Assembly (NCBI GenBank): GCA_015665455.1 | Contig: JADFAD010000009.1 | Span: 186,001-250,000 of the forward strand | DNA length: 64,000 nt | Origin: Oceanospirillaceae bacterium | Lineage (GTDB): Bacteria; Pseudomonadota; Gammaproteobacteria; Pseudomonadales; Litoribrevibacteraceae | Direction of reading: 5' to 3' | Shown here: piece by piece, positions 18,424-27,663 of the stretch | Position numbering within the stretch: position 1 is the first letter of the stretch | Layout: each line of letters begins with the position of its first letter | Notes under the pieces: model-generated | Database searches by the model: none | Told to the model about the DNA's origin: nothing | The model's input: the letters and a program-made list of their open reading frames with translations, nothing else | Position numbers and translations under genes: made by a program

Positions 18424-18849
18424 ATGCCAGCACATCATATTTCCATCGAAAAAGAATACAACAAGCCGCTCAGTGAAATTTTCTCAGCAATCACAGACCA
18501 TGAGAATTTCGGAAAACTGATCGGAGCAAAAATAAATAGAGTAAAACAAGGCTCAGATAATCATATAAACGGCCTTGATTCGATACGTAGAATCAACATC
18601 GGCCCCCTTCCGTCTTTTGAGGAAACCGTAACTGGATTCATTAAAGATGAATACTTTGAATACAAAATAAGCAAAGGTAGCCCTATAAAAAATCATATAG
18701 GGAAACTGGTATTCAGTACATCAGGCGAACAAACAAAATTAATCTACACGATTGATTTTGATATGAAGCTGCCCTTGCCCCTTATAGGGAGCATTGTTAA
18801 AAATACACTTGAAAAGCAAATCTCAAAAGGCCTCAACAAGCTAAAGTAA
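18424..18849 (+). CDS. SRPBCC (START-like) family protein
   Basis: A 141-residue protein spanning a single helix-grip fold: the N-terminal strand ISIEKEYNKPLSEIFSAITDHENF, central strands GLDSIRRINIGPLPSFEETVTGF, and a long C-terminal helix, PLIGSIVKNTLEKQISKGLNKL. This order fits polyketide-cyclase/dehydrase-type SRPBCC proteins that bind hydrophobic ligands in a cavity. No catalytic residue can be pinned down. It has no signal peptide and is probably cytoplasmic. The ribosome-binding site is weak (AAGAG about 10 bases upstream). It stands alone between two intergenic regions. Confidence 0.75.
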   Translation: MPAHHISIEKEYNKPLSEIFSAITDHENFGKLIGAKINRVKQGSDNHINGLDSIRRINIGPLPSFEETVTGFIKDEYFEYKISKGSPIKNHIGKLVFSTSGEQTKLIYTIDFDMKLPLPLIGSIVKNTLEKQISKGLNKLK

Positions 18850-19164
18850 GCTACGTAGGTTTTTAAATATGGGCTTTAAAATAAACGCTAGCCAATCCAC
18901 TTTGTCTGGCGCTTATACTTGACCCACTGACTACCTACCAATTTATAAAAATAGGCCAACTCGCCATGCTCAGAAGGATACTTCACACAAACAACATCAC
19001 CCAATAACGATACACTCATACCGACACCACTCGTTGTTAAAAACAATATACATGTATTTATATACAGTACTGTATATTTAATCAATACATTTGTATGAAT
19101 TTTATGTGAAATTGACGCTTAAATTTGTAACTAACCCCTTTAGACTGCAGTACGGGAAAATATA
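18850..19164. other. Intergenic region with AT-rich palindrome
   Basis: This 315-base stretch holds no gene I can support. A 65-codon minus-strand frame (18888-19085) reads plausibly in its last 40 codons but has no ribosome-binding site. A perfect 16-bp palindrome, TATACAGTACTGTATA, lies at 19061-19076, about 90 bp upstream of the alpha/beta hydrolase start. It is a possible operator for that gene. Confidence 0.4.
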
Positions 19165-20118
19165 ATGAAAAAGATCGCCATAACTAGCCTACTACTAATC
19201 TTTGCCTTATCGACATTCTGGGCAACCGTCACAGACACTGAAAAGCTCAACTTTTTTACAAGTCTAGAACGCTCTGCTGCTGGCCTAACGAAAAAACAGG
19301 TTCAAGTTGGTAATGACACGGTTGTTTATCTGGATGGTGGACAAGGCGAAGTAATATTAATGATTCATGGGTTTGGCGCCAACAAAGATAACTGGTTAAG
19401 ATTGGCCAAACACTTTACTGACAATTACAGAGTGATCGCAATCGACCTACCGGGCTTCGGAGAGTCAACTATAAGCGAAACTAGTAGCTATGATGCAGTA
19501 CCACAGGCTCAACGCCTGAAAAGCTTCTTAGAAGCCCTCAACATCGATAAGGCTCATATCACAGGAAACTCCATGGGGGGCTACATCTCAGCAAACTTTG
19601 CATCACTGTATCCTGAAAAAACCATTTCTACTTGGTTATTAAATCCATTAGGAGTACAAACTGCGGCGCCAAGTGAAATGTTTGAAATCATTCAAGCTGG
19701 AGGTCAACCTTATGTATTGCCTAGAAACTTAGAAGAGTTTTATTCATTATTGGATAAGGTATTTTTTGAACAACCGTTCACACCTGATTTTGCCATCAGA
19801 GCGCTGTCAAAAGATTTTGAAGACCACTACAAAAGCAATGAACGCACAGGCCATGAAATCCACAACTTACAGGACAACAAAATAACGTTCACGAGCCCTA
19901 TTGAGATTGCTCTTCAAAATTACAAAAAACCACTGCTTATCATCTGGGGAGACAATGACAAAATCCTGAGCCCTGATGGCTTACGTGTTTTAGCTGAAGA
20001 GCTGCCCACAGCAGAAACTATCATGATGAAAAATATGGGCCACGCTCCTATGGTAGAAAGACCAGAAGAAACAGCAAATACCATCAAGGCATTTTTGAAG
20101 AGTAAAAGCTCAACCTAA
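19165..20118 (+). CDS. Exported or membrane-anchored alpha/beta hydrolase
   Basis: A 317-residue serine hydrolase. A hydrophobic N-terminus (ITSLLLIFALSTFWAT) acts as a signal peptide or anchor, placing the catalytic domain in the periplasm. The domain shows the oxyanion strand MIHGFGANKDNW, the nucleophile elbow GNSMGG, a candidate acid in WGDNDKILSPDG and a C-terminal catalytic His in MKNMGHAPMVERPEE. The cap region (about 170-230) is helical. The family includes lipases, esterases and C-C bond hydrolases, and the substrate here is unknown. In a likely hydrocarbon or lipid user, a monoacylglycerol or ester substrate is plausible but not shown. Its 3' end overlaps the convergent YqaA gene by 9 bp. 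Confidence 0.88.
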   Translation: MKKIAITSLLLIFALSTFWATVTDTEKLNFFTSLERSAAGLTKKQVQVGNDTVVYLDGGQGEVILMIHGFGANKDNWLRLAKHFTDNYRVIAIDLPGFGESTISETSSYDAVPQAQRLKSFLEALNIDKAHITGNSMGGYISANFASLYPEKTISTWLLNPLGVQTAAPSEMFEIIQAGGQPYVLPRNLEEFYSLLDKVFFEQPFTPDFAIRALSKDFEDHYKSNERTGHEIHNLQDNKITFTSPIEIALQNYKKPLLIIWGDNDKILSPDGLRVLAEELPTAETIMMKNMGHAPMVERPEETANTIKAFLKSKSST

Positions 20119-20553
20119 CAACTCTAATAAACCCAACTCAAGCGTTGCTCCAACCAAGATCAAATAACGTAAAGATTTCCCGATGAGAGTGAGTAAAAGG
20201 AAGACACCGAGTTTCACTCTCATTACTCCTGCTATAAAGGTTATAGCGTCGCCACCAATGGGCGCCCAAGCCAACAACAAGGACCAAACCCCATATTTCT
20301 GAAACCATCGCTGAGCAGCGTCTAAAGCCCTCCCCTTAAAGGGAAACCACTTCTTTTCTTTATAGTGAAGCATGTACTTCCCTATCGCCCAGTTAACCCA
20401 TGCACCAAGCGTATTACCTATAGATGCTGTTAACCACAATAAAAACCAGCTTTCAGGTGCAGCAACCAACAGACCAATTAAAACAACCTCAGAATAGAAT
20501 GGTAAAATTGTTGCCGCACCAAACGCAGACAAAAATAAAATTAAATAATCCAA
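20110..20553 (-). CDS. YqaA/DedA-like inner-membrane protein
   Basis: A 147-residue protein with about four hydrophobic segments: the N-terminal LILFLSAFGAATILPFYSE, SWFLLWLTASIGNTLGAWVNW, the re-entrant-like GVWSLLLAWAPIGGDAITFIAG and the C-terminal LTLIGKSLRYLILVGATLE. This layout and the GNTLG motif match the YqaA family, part of the SNARE-associated/VTT (DedA-like) group implicated in lipid scrambling or transport. YqaA itself is uncharacterised. It sits downstream of the amidoligase gene on the same strand (33-bp gap) and may be co-transcribed. Confidence 0.85.
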   Translation of the reverse strand: MDYLILFLSAFGAATILPFYSEVVLIGLLVAAPESWFLLWLTASIGNTLGAWVNWAIGKYMLHYKEKKWFPFKGRALDAAQRWFQKYGVWSLLLAWAPIGGDAITFIAGVMRVKLGVFLLLTLIGKSLRYLILVGATLELGLLELLG

Positions 20554-20586
20554 TACAACCTCTAACGTATTTATCCTACTTCTGAC

Positions 20587-21561
20587 CTAAGCGATTGAAG
20601 CCAGTAATTGCTCCACTTGCTCAGACCACTGAGACTTTCTTACAAACCCTAACCGATCAAGATGATTCATATACAGCCGACTCATTTCATCCAGCCGATG
20701 GGAGTCAGCCGCCAAACGCTCAACCTGTATCCAGCCACTCCATGCGCGGGCAAGAGACCAATCAGGGTCATCTACTTCCGAGTTTGGTAAGCGATAATGA
20801 AACGTTGGTCTCGCCGATACCAAATCAGAGCTCACTTTCGATTGAATTAACTCGGGCATTAAATATGCGAAAAGAGGCAACATATCTAATGGCCTATTTC
20901 GTGTGGGATTATATTTGAGATAATCCTCAATAATAAGATCCAACGGCGGCTGATACCTTGGATCTATAACCATACGAACATATTTAACAGGAAAGGCTTG
21001 AATGTATGGCGACACCTTTCTAGCAAAATCAACTTTCTCGTAATCAATCAGCCAACAATGCAAGCAAAGGAAAGACTTCAAGTATTTCAATACACTGGTA
21101 GCCTCAAAGGAAATCACCTCTGGATTAAAGTGCACACCTAACGCTCGAAACGTTTGCACCCTTGTTCCTTTTGCCCCTAAACATCTTAACTTAGAAATAA
21201 GTTCATCAATTCGGTACAACTGGTTTAAATCGATTGGCGGCGAGATAATCTCCAGAGCACTCACATTTTTGAATATCTTACGCAGCGCACTTGAAGCCAT
21301 CTCATCGAACTCAGATGATAGTTCGTCTGAAACTGAGTGCTTCAAATAATTGGAATCATACTCAAGCCGGAACGTTCCAAACTCCGTTTTCTCAATCCAA
21401 ATTTCAAACTCACTACGAATTGACGAATGCCCACCAAAACAAGCGATTACCGCATCAGCAAGTTCAGATAAATTAAGCTCGGAAAGCTCCAACTCAACAC
21501 CAACTCGCCTTATTTTACCTTTTACCGTAACAATTACGGGTGGTAAATCGTAATTACTCAT
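20587..21561 (-). CDS. Amidoligase-family protein (ATP-grasp-like peptide ligase)
   Basis: A 324-residue protein. The N-terminal GVELELSEL, the middle ALGVHFNPEVIS, and RMVIDPRYQPPLDLIIEDYL and LDMLPLF later fit the putative amidoligase family (PF12224-type), thought to form amide bonds between amino groups and carboxylates in small peptides. In other genomes such genes sit beside a glutamine-amidotransferase-like or gamma-glutamyl hydrolase gene; none is adjacent here, where a YqaA gene follows instead. The start is the ATG at 21561 with GAGG upstream. It occupies the place after rpsA where many relatives have ihfB, so it may be an insertion. Product chemistry is unknown. Confidence 0.75.
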   Translation of the reverse strand: MSNYDLPPVIVTVKGKIRRVGVELELSELNLSELADAVIACFGGHSSIRSEFEIWIEKTEFGTFRLEYDSNYLKHSVSDELSSEFDEMASSALRKIFKNVSALEIISPPIDLNQLYRIDELISKLRCLGAKGTRVQTFRALGVHFNPEVISFEATSVLKYLKSFLCLHCWLIDYEKVDFARKVSPYIQAFPVKYVRMVIDPRYQPPLDLIIEDYLKYNPTRNRPLDMLPLFAYLMPELIQSKVSSDLVSARPTFHYRLPNSEVDDPDWSLARAWSGWIQVERLAADSHRLDEMSRLYMNHLDRLGFVRKSQWSEQVEQLLASIA

Positions 21562-21660
21562 TTTTCAGCCTCAACTTGGTAAAAGCAACTCAAGACTAGA
21601 AAAGCAATATGTCAAAACGATGAACGAAATATTTCGGAGTACCTCCAAATCTCAGACATA

Positions 21661-21689
21661 AAAAAACCCGCGCAAGCGCGGGTTTTTTT
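21661..21689. terminator. rpsA terminator
   Basis: AAAAAACCCGCGC, AA, GCGCGGGTTTTTTT forms a GC-rich 7-bp core extended by A:T pairs, 38 bp past the rpsA stop on the minus strand. The symmetric A and T runs would let it work on both strands. Confidence 0.9.
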
Positions 21690-21726
21690 ATTTGACTAAT
21701 AGTCGAAACGATTTAACTCGTAACGA

Positions 21727-23403
21727 TTACTGGTCAGCAAGCTGCTGCTTGATAAGGTCACCAATGGTAGTTGGGCCTGCAGTTTCTTGCTCTGTTTCAC
21801 GTACTTTCTTAAGCGCAGTCTTAGTTTCATCTGTGTCTTTAGACTTAACAGACAAGCTAATTGTGCGGTTCTTACGATCAACAGCAACGATCTTAGCTTC
21901 AACCGAATCACCTTCGTTAAGAACGTTACGTGCATCTTCTACACGCTCAGCGCTAATTTCAGATGCTTTCAAAGTAGCTTCAACATTATCGGCTAGTTCG
22001 ATTACTGCACCTTTAGCGTCAACTTCCTTAACAGTACCAGTTACGATTGTGCCTTTGTCGTTCTCAGCTGCGAACTCAAGGAAAGGATCGCTTTCTAGCT
22101 GCTTAACACCTAGAGAGATACGCTCACGCTCTGGATCGATAGAAAGGATAACAGTGTTGATTTCGTCACCCTTCTTGTATTCACGTACTGCATCTTCGCC
22201 AGTTTCATTCCAGCTGATGTCAGATAGGTGAACCAAACCATCAATACCACCTTCAAGACCAATGAAGATACCGAAGTCAGTGATTGACTTGATCTTACCA
22301 GTAACTTTATCGCCTTTGTTGAAGTTGCCTGAGAAATCTTCCCAAGGGTTAGTGTTACACTGCTTGATACCTAGAGAGATACGACGACGCTCTTCATCAA
22401 TATCAAGGATCATAACGCCAACTTCGTCACCTAGCTGTACAACCTTAGATGGGTGGATGTTTTTGTTAGTCCAATCCATTTCAGATACGTGTACAAGACC
22501 TTCAACGCCTTCTTCAAGCTCTGCGAAACAACCGTAGTCTGTAAGGTTAGTAACACGTGCAGTAACTTTAGCGCCTTCTGGGTAACGATCAGTGATTGCT
22601 TGCCATGGATCTTCACCTAGCTGCTTAAGACCTAGTGATACGCGGTTACGCTCACGATCGAACTTAAGAACTTTAACGTTGATTTCATCACCAACGTTCA
22701 CGATTTCACTTGGGTGCTTAATACGCTTCCAAGCCATATCTGTGATGTGTAGAAGACCGTCAACACCACCAAGATCAACGAATGCACCGTAATCTGTAAG
22801 GTTCTTAACGATACCCTTGATTTCTGAACCTTCAGCAAGCTCAGCAAGAAGAGCTTCACGCTCAGCACTGTTTTCTGCTTCAAGAACAGCACGACGAGAA
22901 ACAACAACGTTGTTGCGCTTCTGATCCAACTTGATAACTTTGAAATCAAGCTCTTTGCCTTCCAAGTGCGCAGTATCGCGAACTGGACGAACATCAACCA
23001 ATGAGCCAGGTAGGAATGCACGGATGCTGTTAACGTCAACTGTAAAGCCACCTTTAACCTTACCGTTAATGATACCTTTAACAACTTCACCAGCTTCGTA
23101 TGCGCCTTCAAGCTCAATCCAAGACTCTGCACGCTTAGCTTTTTCACGAGATAAGCGAGTCTCACCCCAACCGTCTTCAACAGCTTCTAGTGCAACCTGA
23201 ACTTCGTCACCGACGTTAAGATCAAATTCACCGTTGTCGCTTAAAAATTGAGAACGTGGAATAACACCTTCAGACTTAAGACCCGCATGAACTGTTACCC
23301 AGTCATTTGTGATCTCAACAATAAGACCGGTTACAATTGAACCAGGCTTCATGTCTACGGATTTAAGGCTTTCTTCAAATAGTTCTGCAAAGCTTTCGCT
23401 CAT
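21727..23403 (-). CDS. rpsA: 30S ribosomal protein S1
   Basis: S1 is the ribosomal mRNA-binding protein that unfolds structured leaders during initiation. The 558-residue length and six S1 OB-fold repeats match gammaproteobacterial S1. The repeats are visible as [86 protein letters not shown] and [20 protein letters not shown]. The N-terminus [14 protein letters not shown] is the ribosome-docking region. The terminator lies directly downstream. The usual downstream neighbour ihfB is absent. The leader upstream holds hairpins that may serve S1 autoregulation. Confidence 0.98.
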   Translation of the reverse strand: MSESFAELFEESLKSVDMKPGSIVTGLIVEITNDWVTVHAGLKSEGVIPRSQFLSDNGEFDLNVGDEVQVALEAVEDGWGETRLSREKAKRAESWIELEGAYEAGEVVKGIINGKVKGGFTVDVNSIRAFLPGSLVDVRPVRDTAHLEGKELDFKVIKLDQKRNNVVVSRRAVLEAENSAEREALLAELAEGSEIKGIVKNLTDYGAFVDLGGVDGLLHITDMAWKRIKHPSEIVNVGDEINVKVLKFDRERNRVSLGLKQLGEDPWQAITDRYPEGAKVTARVTNLTDYGCFAELEEGVEGLVHVSEMDWTNKNIHPSKVVQLGDEVGVMILDIDEERRRISLGIKQCNTNPWEDFSGNFNKGDKVTGKIKSITDFGIFIGLEGGIDGLVHLSDISWNETGEDAVREYKKGDEINTVILSIDPERERISLGVKQLESDPFLEFAAENDKGTIVTGTVKEVDAKGAVIELADNVEATLKASEISAERVEDARNVLNEGDSVEAKIVAVDRKNRTISLSVKSKDTDETKTALKKVRETEQETAGPTTIGDLIKQQLADQ

Positions 23404-23540
23404 TTCTATACCTAATGTATGTATGCGGCTGTATCTGACAAATGTCAGTCATACCACTCACCATGTACCAGTCCACATGGGTCTGCTTATGATAATCCTG
23501 CTCAATATCCTGACTGGAATGAGTGACAAAAAGCAGGGAT
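23404..23540 (-). promoter_or_regulatory. rpsA leader with possible autoregulatory hairpins
   Basis: The 137 bases between cmk and rpsA contain a small stem, CTGACA-AA-TGTCAG, near 23434-23447 and a second, ACCATGT...ACATGGGT, near 23461-23481. S1 of E. coli represses its own translation through leader hairpins. A similar role is plausible, but no sequence homology was checked. Confidence 0.4.
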
Positions 23541-24218
23541 TCAGATCAAGCCTACGTTGGAAAGCGCATCAGAAATTTGGTCAACAACCTGATCAATGGT
23601 CAGGCTGGTGCTATCAATCTCTATCGCATCGTCTGCTGGCTTAAGTGGCGCCACTTCGCGGTTCATGTCCCGCTCATCACGCGTTCTGATCTCGTTTAAA
23701 ATGGCGGCAATACTAACAGTTTCGCCAGAATTCTTCAACTGATTATAGCGCCTTTCCGCGCGTTCTTCCGCCGAAGCATTTAAATATATTTTTACAGGTG
23801 CATCAGGAAACACAACCGTCCCCATATCACGCCCATCAGCAATCAACCCGTCTTCAGTCAAGAAAGCCCTTTGGCGGTCTAAAAGAGCATCTCTAACTGG
23901 TGTCAACGCTGCAACCTTAGACGCTGCTGAGCCACACTCTTCTGTTCGTATCAGGCTTGCAACATTTTCGCCTTCAAACACAGGGATCAATAACTCACTG
24001 TCTGCCTGTAACTCAAACTTAACATCTAAGTTCAATGCCAATTTCGCCAGAGCATCACAATCATCCAGCGCAATACCGTGCTTAATAGCACCAAAGGCAA
24101 CAAGTCGGTACAAAGCACCACTATCTAAAAGACTCCAACCCAGTTTCTGAGATAAAATCTTAGCGACTGTTCCCTTACCACTGCCACTAGGCCCATCAAT
24201 GGTTATTACTTTTTGCAT
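23541..24218 (-). CDS. cmk: Cytidylate kinase
   Basis: It phosphorylates CMP and dCMP with ATP in pyrimidine nucleotide salvage. About 225 residues. The P-loop [10 protein letters not shown] is near the N-terminus, [11 protein letters not shown] is the CMP-binding stretch, [13 protein letters not shown] is the conserved nucleotide-monophosphate site, and [14 protein letters not shown] leads the lid region. The start at 24218 is preferred because TTGGA lies 7 bases upstream; a further in-frame ATG at 24224 is too close to it. It lies between the aro genes and rpsA, the classic aroA-cmk-rpsA order. A terminator separates it from the upstream tyrA-aroA gene. Confidence 0.96.
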   Translation of the reverse strand: MQKVITIDGPSGSGKGTVAKILSQKLGWSLLDSGALYRLVAFGAIKHGIALDDCDALAKLALNLDVKFELQADSELLIPVFEGENVASLIRTEECGSAASKVAALTPVRDALLDRQRAFLTEDGLIADGRDMGTVVFPDAPVKIYLNASAEERAERRYNQLKNSGETVSIAAILNEIRTRDERDMNREVAPLKPADDAIEIDSTSLTIDQVVDQISDALSNVGLI

Positions 24219-24242
24219 ATGCATTCCAACTTTAGAAATATA

Positions 24243-24264
24243 AAAAAGGCCCCAACGGGGCCTT
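24243..24264 (-). terminator. Terminator between tyrA-aroA and cmk
   Basis: AAAGGCCCC, loop AA, CGGGG-CCTTT forms a GC-rich stem flanked by A and T runs, 18 bp past the aroA stop. It should separate the aromatic operon from cmk-rpsA transcription, at least partly. Confidence 0.8.
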
Positions 24265-24281
24265 TAATAAAAGACCAGAAA

Positions 24282-26516
24282 CTAAACTTCTTTGGACTCG
24301 ATATTCATACCTAATCCAGAAGACAGCTCCACAAACCCAGGGAAAGATGTAGCAACATGCACTGCATCCTTAATGACAATACTTCCTTTTGAGCGCAAAC
24401 CAGCAATCGAGAAAGACATCGCAATCCGATGATCACCATGACTATGAACCGTTGCAGATCCCATTTCGCCACCCTTGATAATCATGCCATCAGGCGTCGG
24501 CTTAGCATCAATGCCCAGCTCAATAAGCCCGTCCGCCATAACCTGAATACGATCACTCTCCTTAACACGCAGCTCTTCCGCACCAGTAAGGATCGTTTCA
24601 CCTTCAGCACATGCAGCAGCAATGAAAAGCGCCGGAAACTCATCAATCGCCAAAGGCACTTGATCTTCGGGGATATGTATACCCTTTAATTGCGCTGAAC
24701 GAACGCGGATATCAGCCACAGGCTCACCGCCCACCTCGTTCTCATTAGAGAGTTCGATGTTGGCTCCCATCGCCTTAAGAATATTAATGACACCAACACG
24801 CGTAGGGTTCATTCCAACATGCTGAATCGTCAAATCAGAATCCGGAGCTATACTGGCAGCAACCATGAAGAATGCTGCAGATGATATGTCAGAAGGCACA
24901 TCAATCTTAGCCGCCGTTAATGTTCCGCCTGCCTTTAAGGACGCAGTAGCACCATTCTGCTCTACGGGATACCCAAAGCCATTCAACATACGTTCAGTGT
25001 GATCTCTGGTTGGCGCAGGTTCTGTTGTACTTGTCTGCCCTTCAGCATACAAACCCGCAAGTAGTACACAAGATTTCACCTGCGCACTTGCCATAGGTAA
25101 GTCATAATGAATGCCTTGAAGTGCCTGACCACCCTTGATCTTAATCGGTGGACGACCACCTTCACCCGTTTCTATGACAGCGCCCATCTCACGCAATGGC
25201 TTCGCAACTCGCTCCATCGGGCGCTTTGATAAGGAATCATCACCTGTCAATGTCACATCAAAGTCCTGCCCTGCTAATAAGCCACACAGCAAACGCATTG
25301 ATGTACCAGAGTTACCTACATAAATAGGCCCTGGTGGTGACTGTAAACCATGAAGACCTACACCGTATATTTTAACTTCACCGTCGTATGGCCCCTCAAT
25401 AACAACGCCCATATCCCTGAACGCTTGAAGTGTTGCTAAGGCATCTTCACCCTCTAAGAAACCACTGACTTCAGTGATTCCCTTAGATAACGCCCCTAAC
25501 ATAATAGAGCGATGTGAAACAGATTTATCACCAGGAACACGAATAGACCCTTTTACAGAGCCACCTGGTTGTACATGGTATTCGATATTATTACTACTCA
25601 TAGGATTAATGTACGGAGTTCCGTCCAGTATACGATTGAAATGTTCTCTAGCCGCTTTTGCTCGAGTAAAGATCCCCAGCATTTCTCGACTATCCTGATC
25701 TAAAATTGCCTGTTTAACGCGCTTAACACCTAGCTCAAAGTTCTCTAACGACTTCATTAAAGCACTGGTATTCGATAAAAATATATCATGCCACATCGTC
25801 GGGTCACTCGCAGAGATACGAGTAAAATCTCTAAAACCGCCGGCCGCATATCTAAATATATCTAAGCTCTCATCTTCCCTGGCTAAGGTATCGACCAAAG
25901 AAAACGCCAATAAATGAGGAAGATGACTGGTCGATGCCAAAACCTGGTCATGCTTTCGCGGAGACATAGCAAGCACCTCTGCGCCGGTCTTCGCCCAAAG
26001 ATTACGAACCGAATTCACTGCCTTCGAAGAGACACCTGAAGGCGGAGTAATGATAATCTTGTGATTTGCGAACAACTTAGCATTCGAAGCCTCAACACCA
26101 CTCTTTTCTGAACCAGCAATGGGGTGTCCAGGTACGAAACAACGCGGTAAATACCCGAATGCATCTGCAACAGCATCAATAACCGCCCCTTTTACACTAC
26201 CAACATCAGTAATAATCGTCTGCTCTGCAACATGATCTCGCATCTCGCGCAAAACTTTATTCATTGCCTTCACTGGCACAGAAAGCATTATTAAATGCGC
26301 TTTGTCAGCACCAAATGCTAGACTTTCAGCTTTCTCATCGATAACACCTAAACGAATAGCAGTGTCCATCTCAGCATCATTTCGATCATAACCAATGATA
26401 TGTAAAGAAGGGTCAGCCTGTTTAATAGCACGAGCAAACGAGCCACCAATCAGCCCCAAACCAACAACAAATACATTTTGTATAGGCAAAGACTGAATAA
26501 TTCTATCCGAATTCAT
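24282..26516 (-). CDS. tyrA-aroA: Fused prephenate dehydrogenase / EPSP synthase
   Basis: A bifunctional protein of about 744 residues. The N-terminal TyrA domain (about 1-290) oxidatively decarboxylates prephenate (or arogenate) with NAD(P); it shows VGLGLIGGSFARAIK, TDVGSVKGAV and PGHPIAGSEKSG. The C-terminal AroA domain (about 305-740) makes 5-enolpyruvylshikimate-3-phosphate, with PGDKSVSHRSIMLGAL, YVGNSGTSMRLL, ESDRIQVMADGL and HGDHRIAMSF. The start is the ATG at 26516, which overlaps the hisC stop by one base (TAATG), implying translational coupling; an upstream in-frame codon inside hisC is less likely. This fusion is known in Pseudomonas and relatives. It precedes cmk after a terminator. 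Confidence 0.96.
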   Translation of the reverse strand: MNSDRIIQSLPIQNVFVVGLGLIGGSFARAIKQADPSLHIIGYDRNDAEMDTAIRLGVIDEKAESLAFGADKAHLIMLSVPVKAMNKVLREMRDHVAEQTIITDVGSVKGAVIDAVADAFGYLPRCFVPGHPIAGSEKSGVEASNAKLFANHKIIITPPSGVSSKAVNSVRNLWAKTGAEVLAMSPRKHDQVLASTSHLPHLLAFSLVDTLAREDESLDIFRYAAGGFRDFTRISASDPTMWHDIFLSNTSALMKSLENFELGVKRVKQAILDQDSREMLGIFTRAKAAREHFNRILDGTPYINPMSSNNIEYHVQPGGSVKGSIRVPGDKSVSHRSIMLGALSKGITEVSGFLEGEDALATLQAFRDMGVVIEGPYDGEVKIYGVGLHGLQSPPGPIYVGNSGTSMRLLCGLLAGQDFDVTLTGDDSLSKRPMERVAKPLREMGAVIETGEGGRPPIKIKGGQALQGIHYDLPMASAQVKSCVLLAGLYAEGQTSTTEPAPTRDHTERMLNGFGYPVEQNGATASLKAGGTLTAAKIDVPSDISSAAFFMVAASIAPDSDLTIQHVGMNPTRVGVINILKAMGANIELSNENEVGGEPVADIRVRSAQLKGIHIPEDQVPLAIDEFPALFIAAACAEGETILTGAEELRVKESDRIQVMADGLIELGIDAKPTPDGMIIKGGEMGSATVHSHGDHRIAMSFSIAGLRSKGSIVIKDAVHVATSFPGFVELSSGLGMNIESKEV

Positions 26517-27631
26517 TATGCCAAGATCTCTTGTAGTGTTGTTAAAAAACACTGATTTTCTTCATTAGTACCAATACTGACACGTAAGAAATTCGGCATA
26601 CCGTAATTAGCAACAGGCCGTACAATCACTCCCTTTGCCAATAAGGCTTGATTAATCGGTCCTGCATCCTGTCCAAAATCAACAGCAATAAAGTTACCAA
26701 AACTAGGAATATACGAAAGCCCTAAATCACCCAACCCTTGCTTTAACTGGCTCTTACCCGAATCATTCAACGCTCTACTTTTAGCCAAATACTCAGTATC
26801 AGATAATGCAGCCACTGCGGCAGACAGTGCAAAAGAATCAACATTAAATGGCTGACGAACACGGTTTAATAAGTCAGCAATTTCAGGGGCACACGCAGCA
26901 TAACCAACTCGTAAAGACGCCAACCCATATGCCTTTGAAAAAGTTCGAGTGACAATCAAATTCGAATATTCAGGTAAATACTCAAGACCATCAGGGTAAT
27001 TATCTGCATCAACGTACTCACTGTACGCTTCATCCAACACAACCAAAACGCGATCAGGCACTTTAGCCATAAAGGAAACAAACTCTTCCCTACCAAACAT
27101 TGTCCCTGTTGGGTTATTCGGGTTTGCTAAAAATACAACCTGTGTTTGCTCATTGATTGCAGCGGCCATTGCAGGCAAATCATGCGCATAATTTTTAGCA
27201 GGTACAACATTCAATTCAGCGCCTACGGCTTGGGTTGAAATAGGATACACAGCAAATGCATATTGAGAAAAAACGGCATTTTTACCAGGCTGTAGAAAAG
27301 CCCTAGCAATTAGATCCAAAACATCATTTGAACCATTACCCAGCGTTATCTGATCAGGAGACAACTTAAAACGAGCACTTAGAGCAGCCTTCAACTCAAA
27401 CCCATTACCGTCTGGGTATCGGGTTAAATCCGCTATCTGCTTTTGCAGCGCATTGACCACTTTTTCACTTGGCCCTAATGGATTCTCATTACTTGCCAGC
27501 TTAACAATGCTATTAATATCTAAGCCTAATTCTCTGGCAAGCTCATCTACAGGCTTTCCCGGTAAATAAGGATGCAAATTAGCCACGCCCTGCACTGCAC
27601 CTTTAATCAATCCTTCAACTCCACAACCCAT
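26516..27631 (-). CDS. hisC: Histidinol-phosphate / aromatic aminotransferase
   Basis: A 371-residue fold-type I PLP aminotransferase. Key blocks are KLASNENPLGPS, NGSNDVLDLIARAF, FLANPNNPTGT, VLDEAYSEY and the PLP-lysine motif TRTFSKAYGLASLRVGY. Family members convert imidazole-acetol phosphate to histidinol phosphate and often also act on aromatic keto acids. Its place between pheA and tyrA-aroA supports an aromatic role. The start ATG at 27631 is 9 bases after GGGAG; a TTG one codon earlier is an alternative. It overlaps the next gene by one base. Confidence 0.94.
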   Translation of the reverse strand: MGCGVEGLIKGAVQGVANLHPYLPGKPVDELARELGLDINSIVKLASNENPLGPSEKVVNALQKQIADLTRYPDGNGFELKAALSARFKLSPDQITLGNGSNDVLDLIARAFLQPGKNAVFSQYAFAVYPISTQAVGAELNVVPAKNYAHDLPAMAAAINEQTQVVFLANPNNPTGTMFGREEFVSFMAKVPDRVLVVLDEAYSEYVDADNYPDGLEYLPEYSNLIVTRTFSKAYGLASLRVGYAACAPEIADLLNRVRQPFNVDSFALSAAVAALSDTEYLAKSRALNDSGKSQLKQGLGDLGLSYIPSFGNFIAVDFGQDAGPINQALLAKGVIVRPVANYGMPNFLRVSIGTNEENQCFLTTLQEILA

Positions 27632-27663
27632 CAAGACACTCCCGTTCTCAATTACCGATTAAA

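Noticed and set aside
19061-19076. LexA (SOS) box
   Set aside because: The palindrome has ACAGT-ACTGT order, not the CTGT-N8-ACAG required for LexA.
18888-19085. 65-codon minus-strand frame (possible small protein or remnant)
   Set aside because: No ribosome-binding site and no recognisable motif; the start region is an AT-rich palindromic stretch. Left as non-coding with low certainty.
21696-23200. Several long opposite-strand and alternate-frame open frames across rpsA
   Set aside because: They overlap the S1 gene completely and have Ser/Leu/Thr-rich composition typical of shadow frames.
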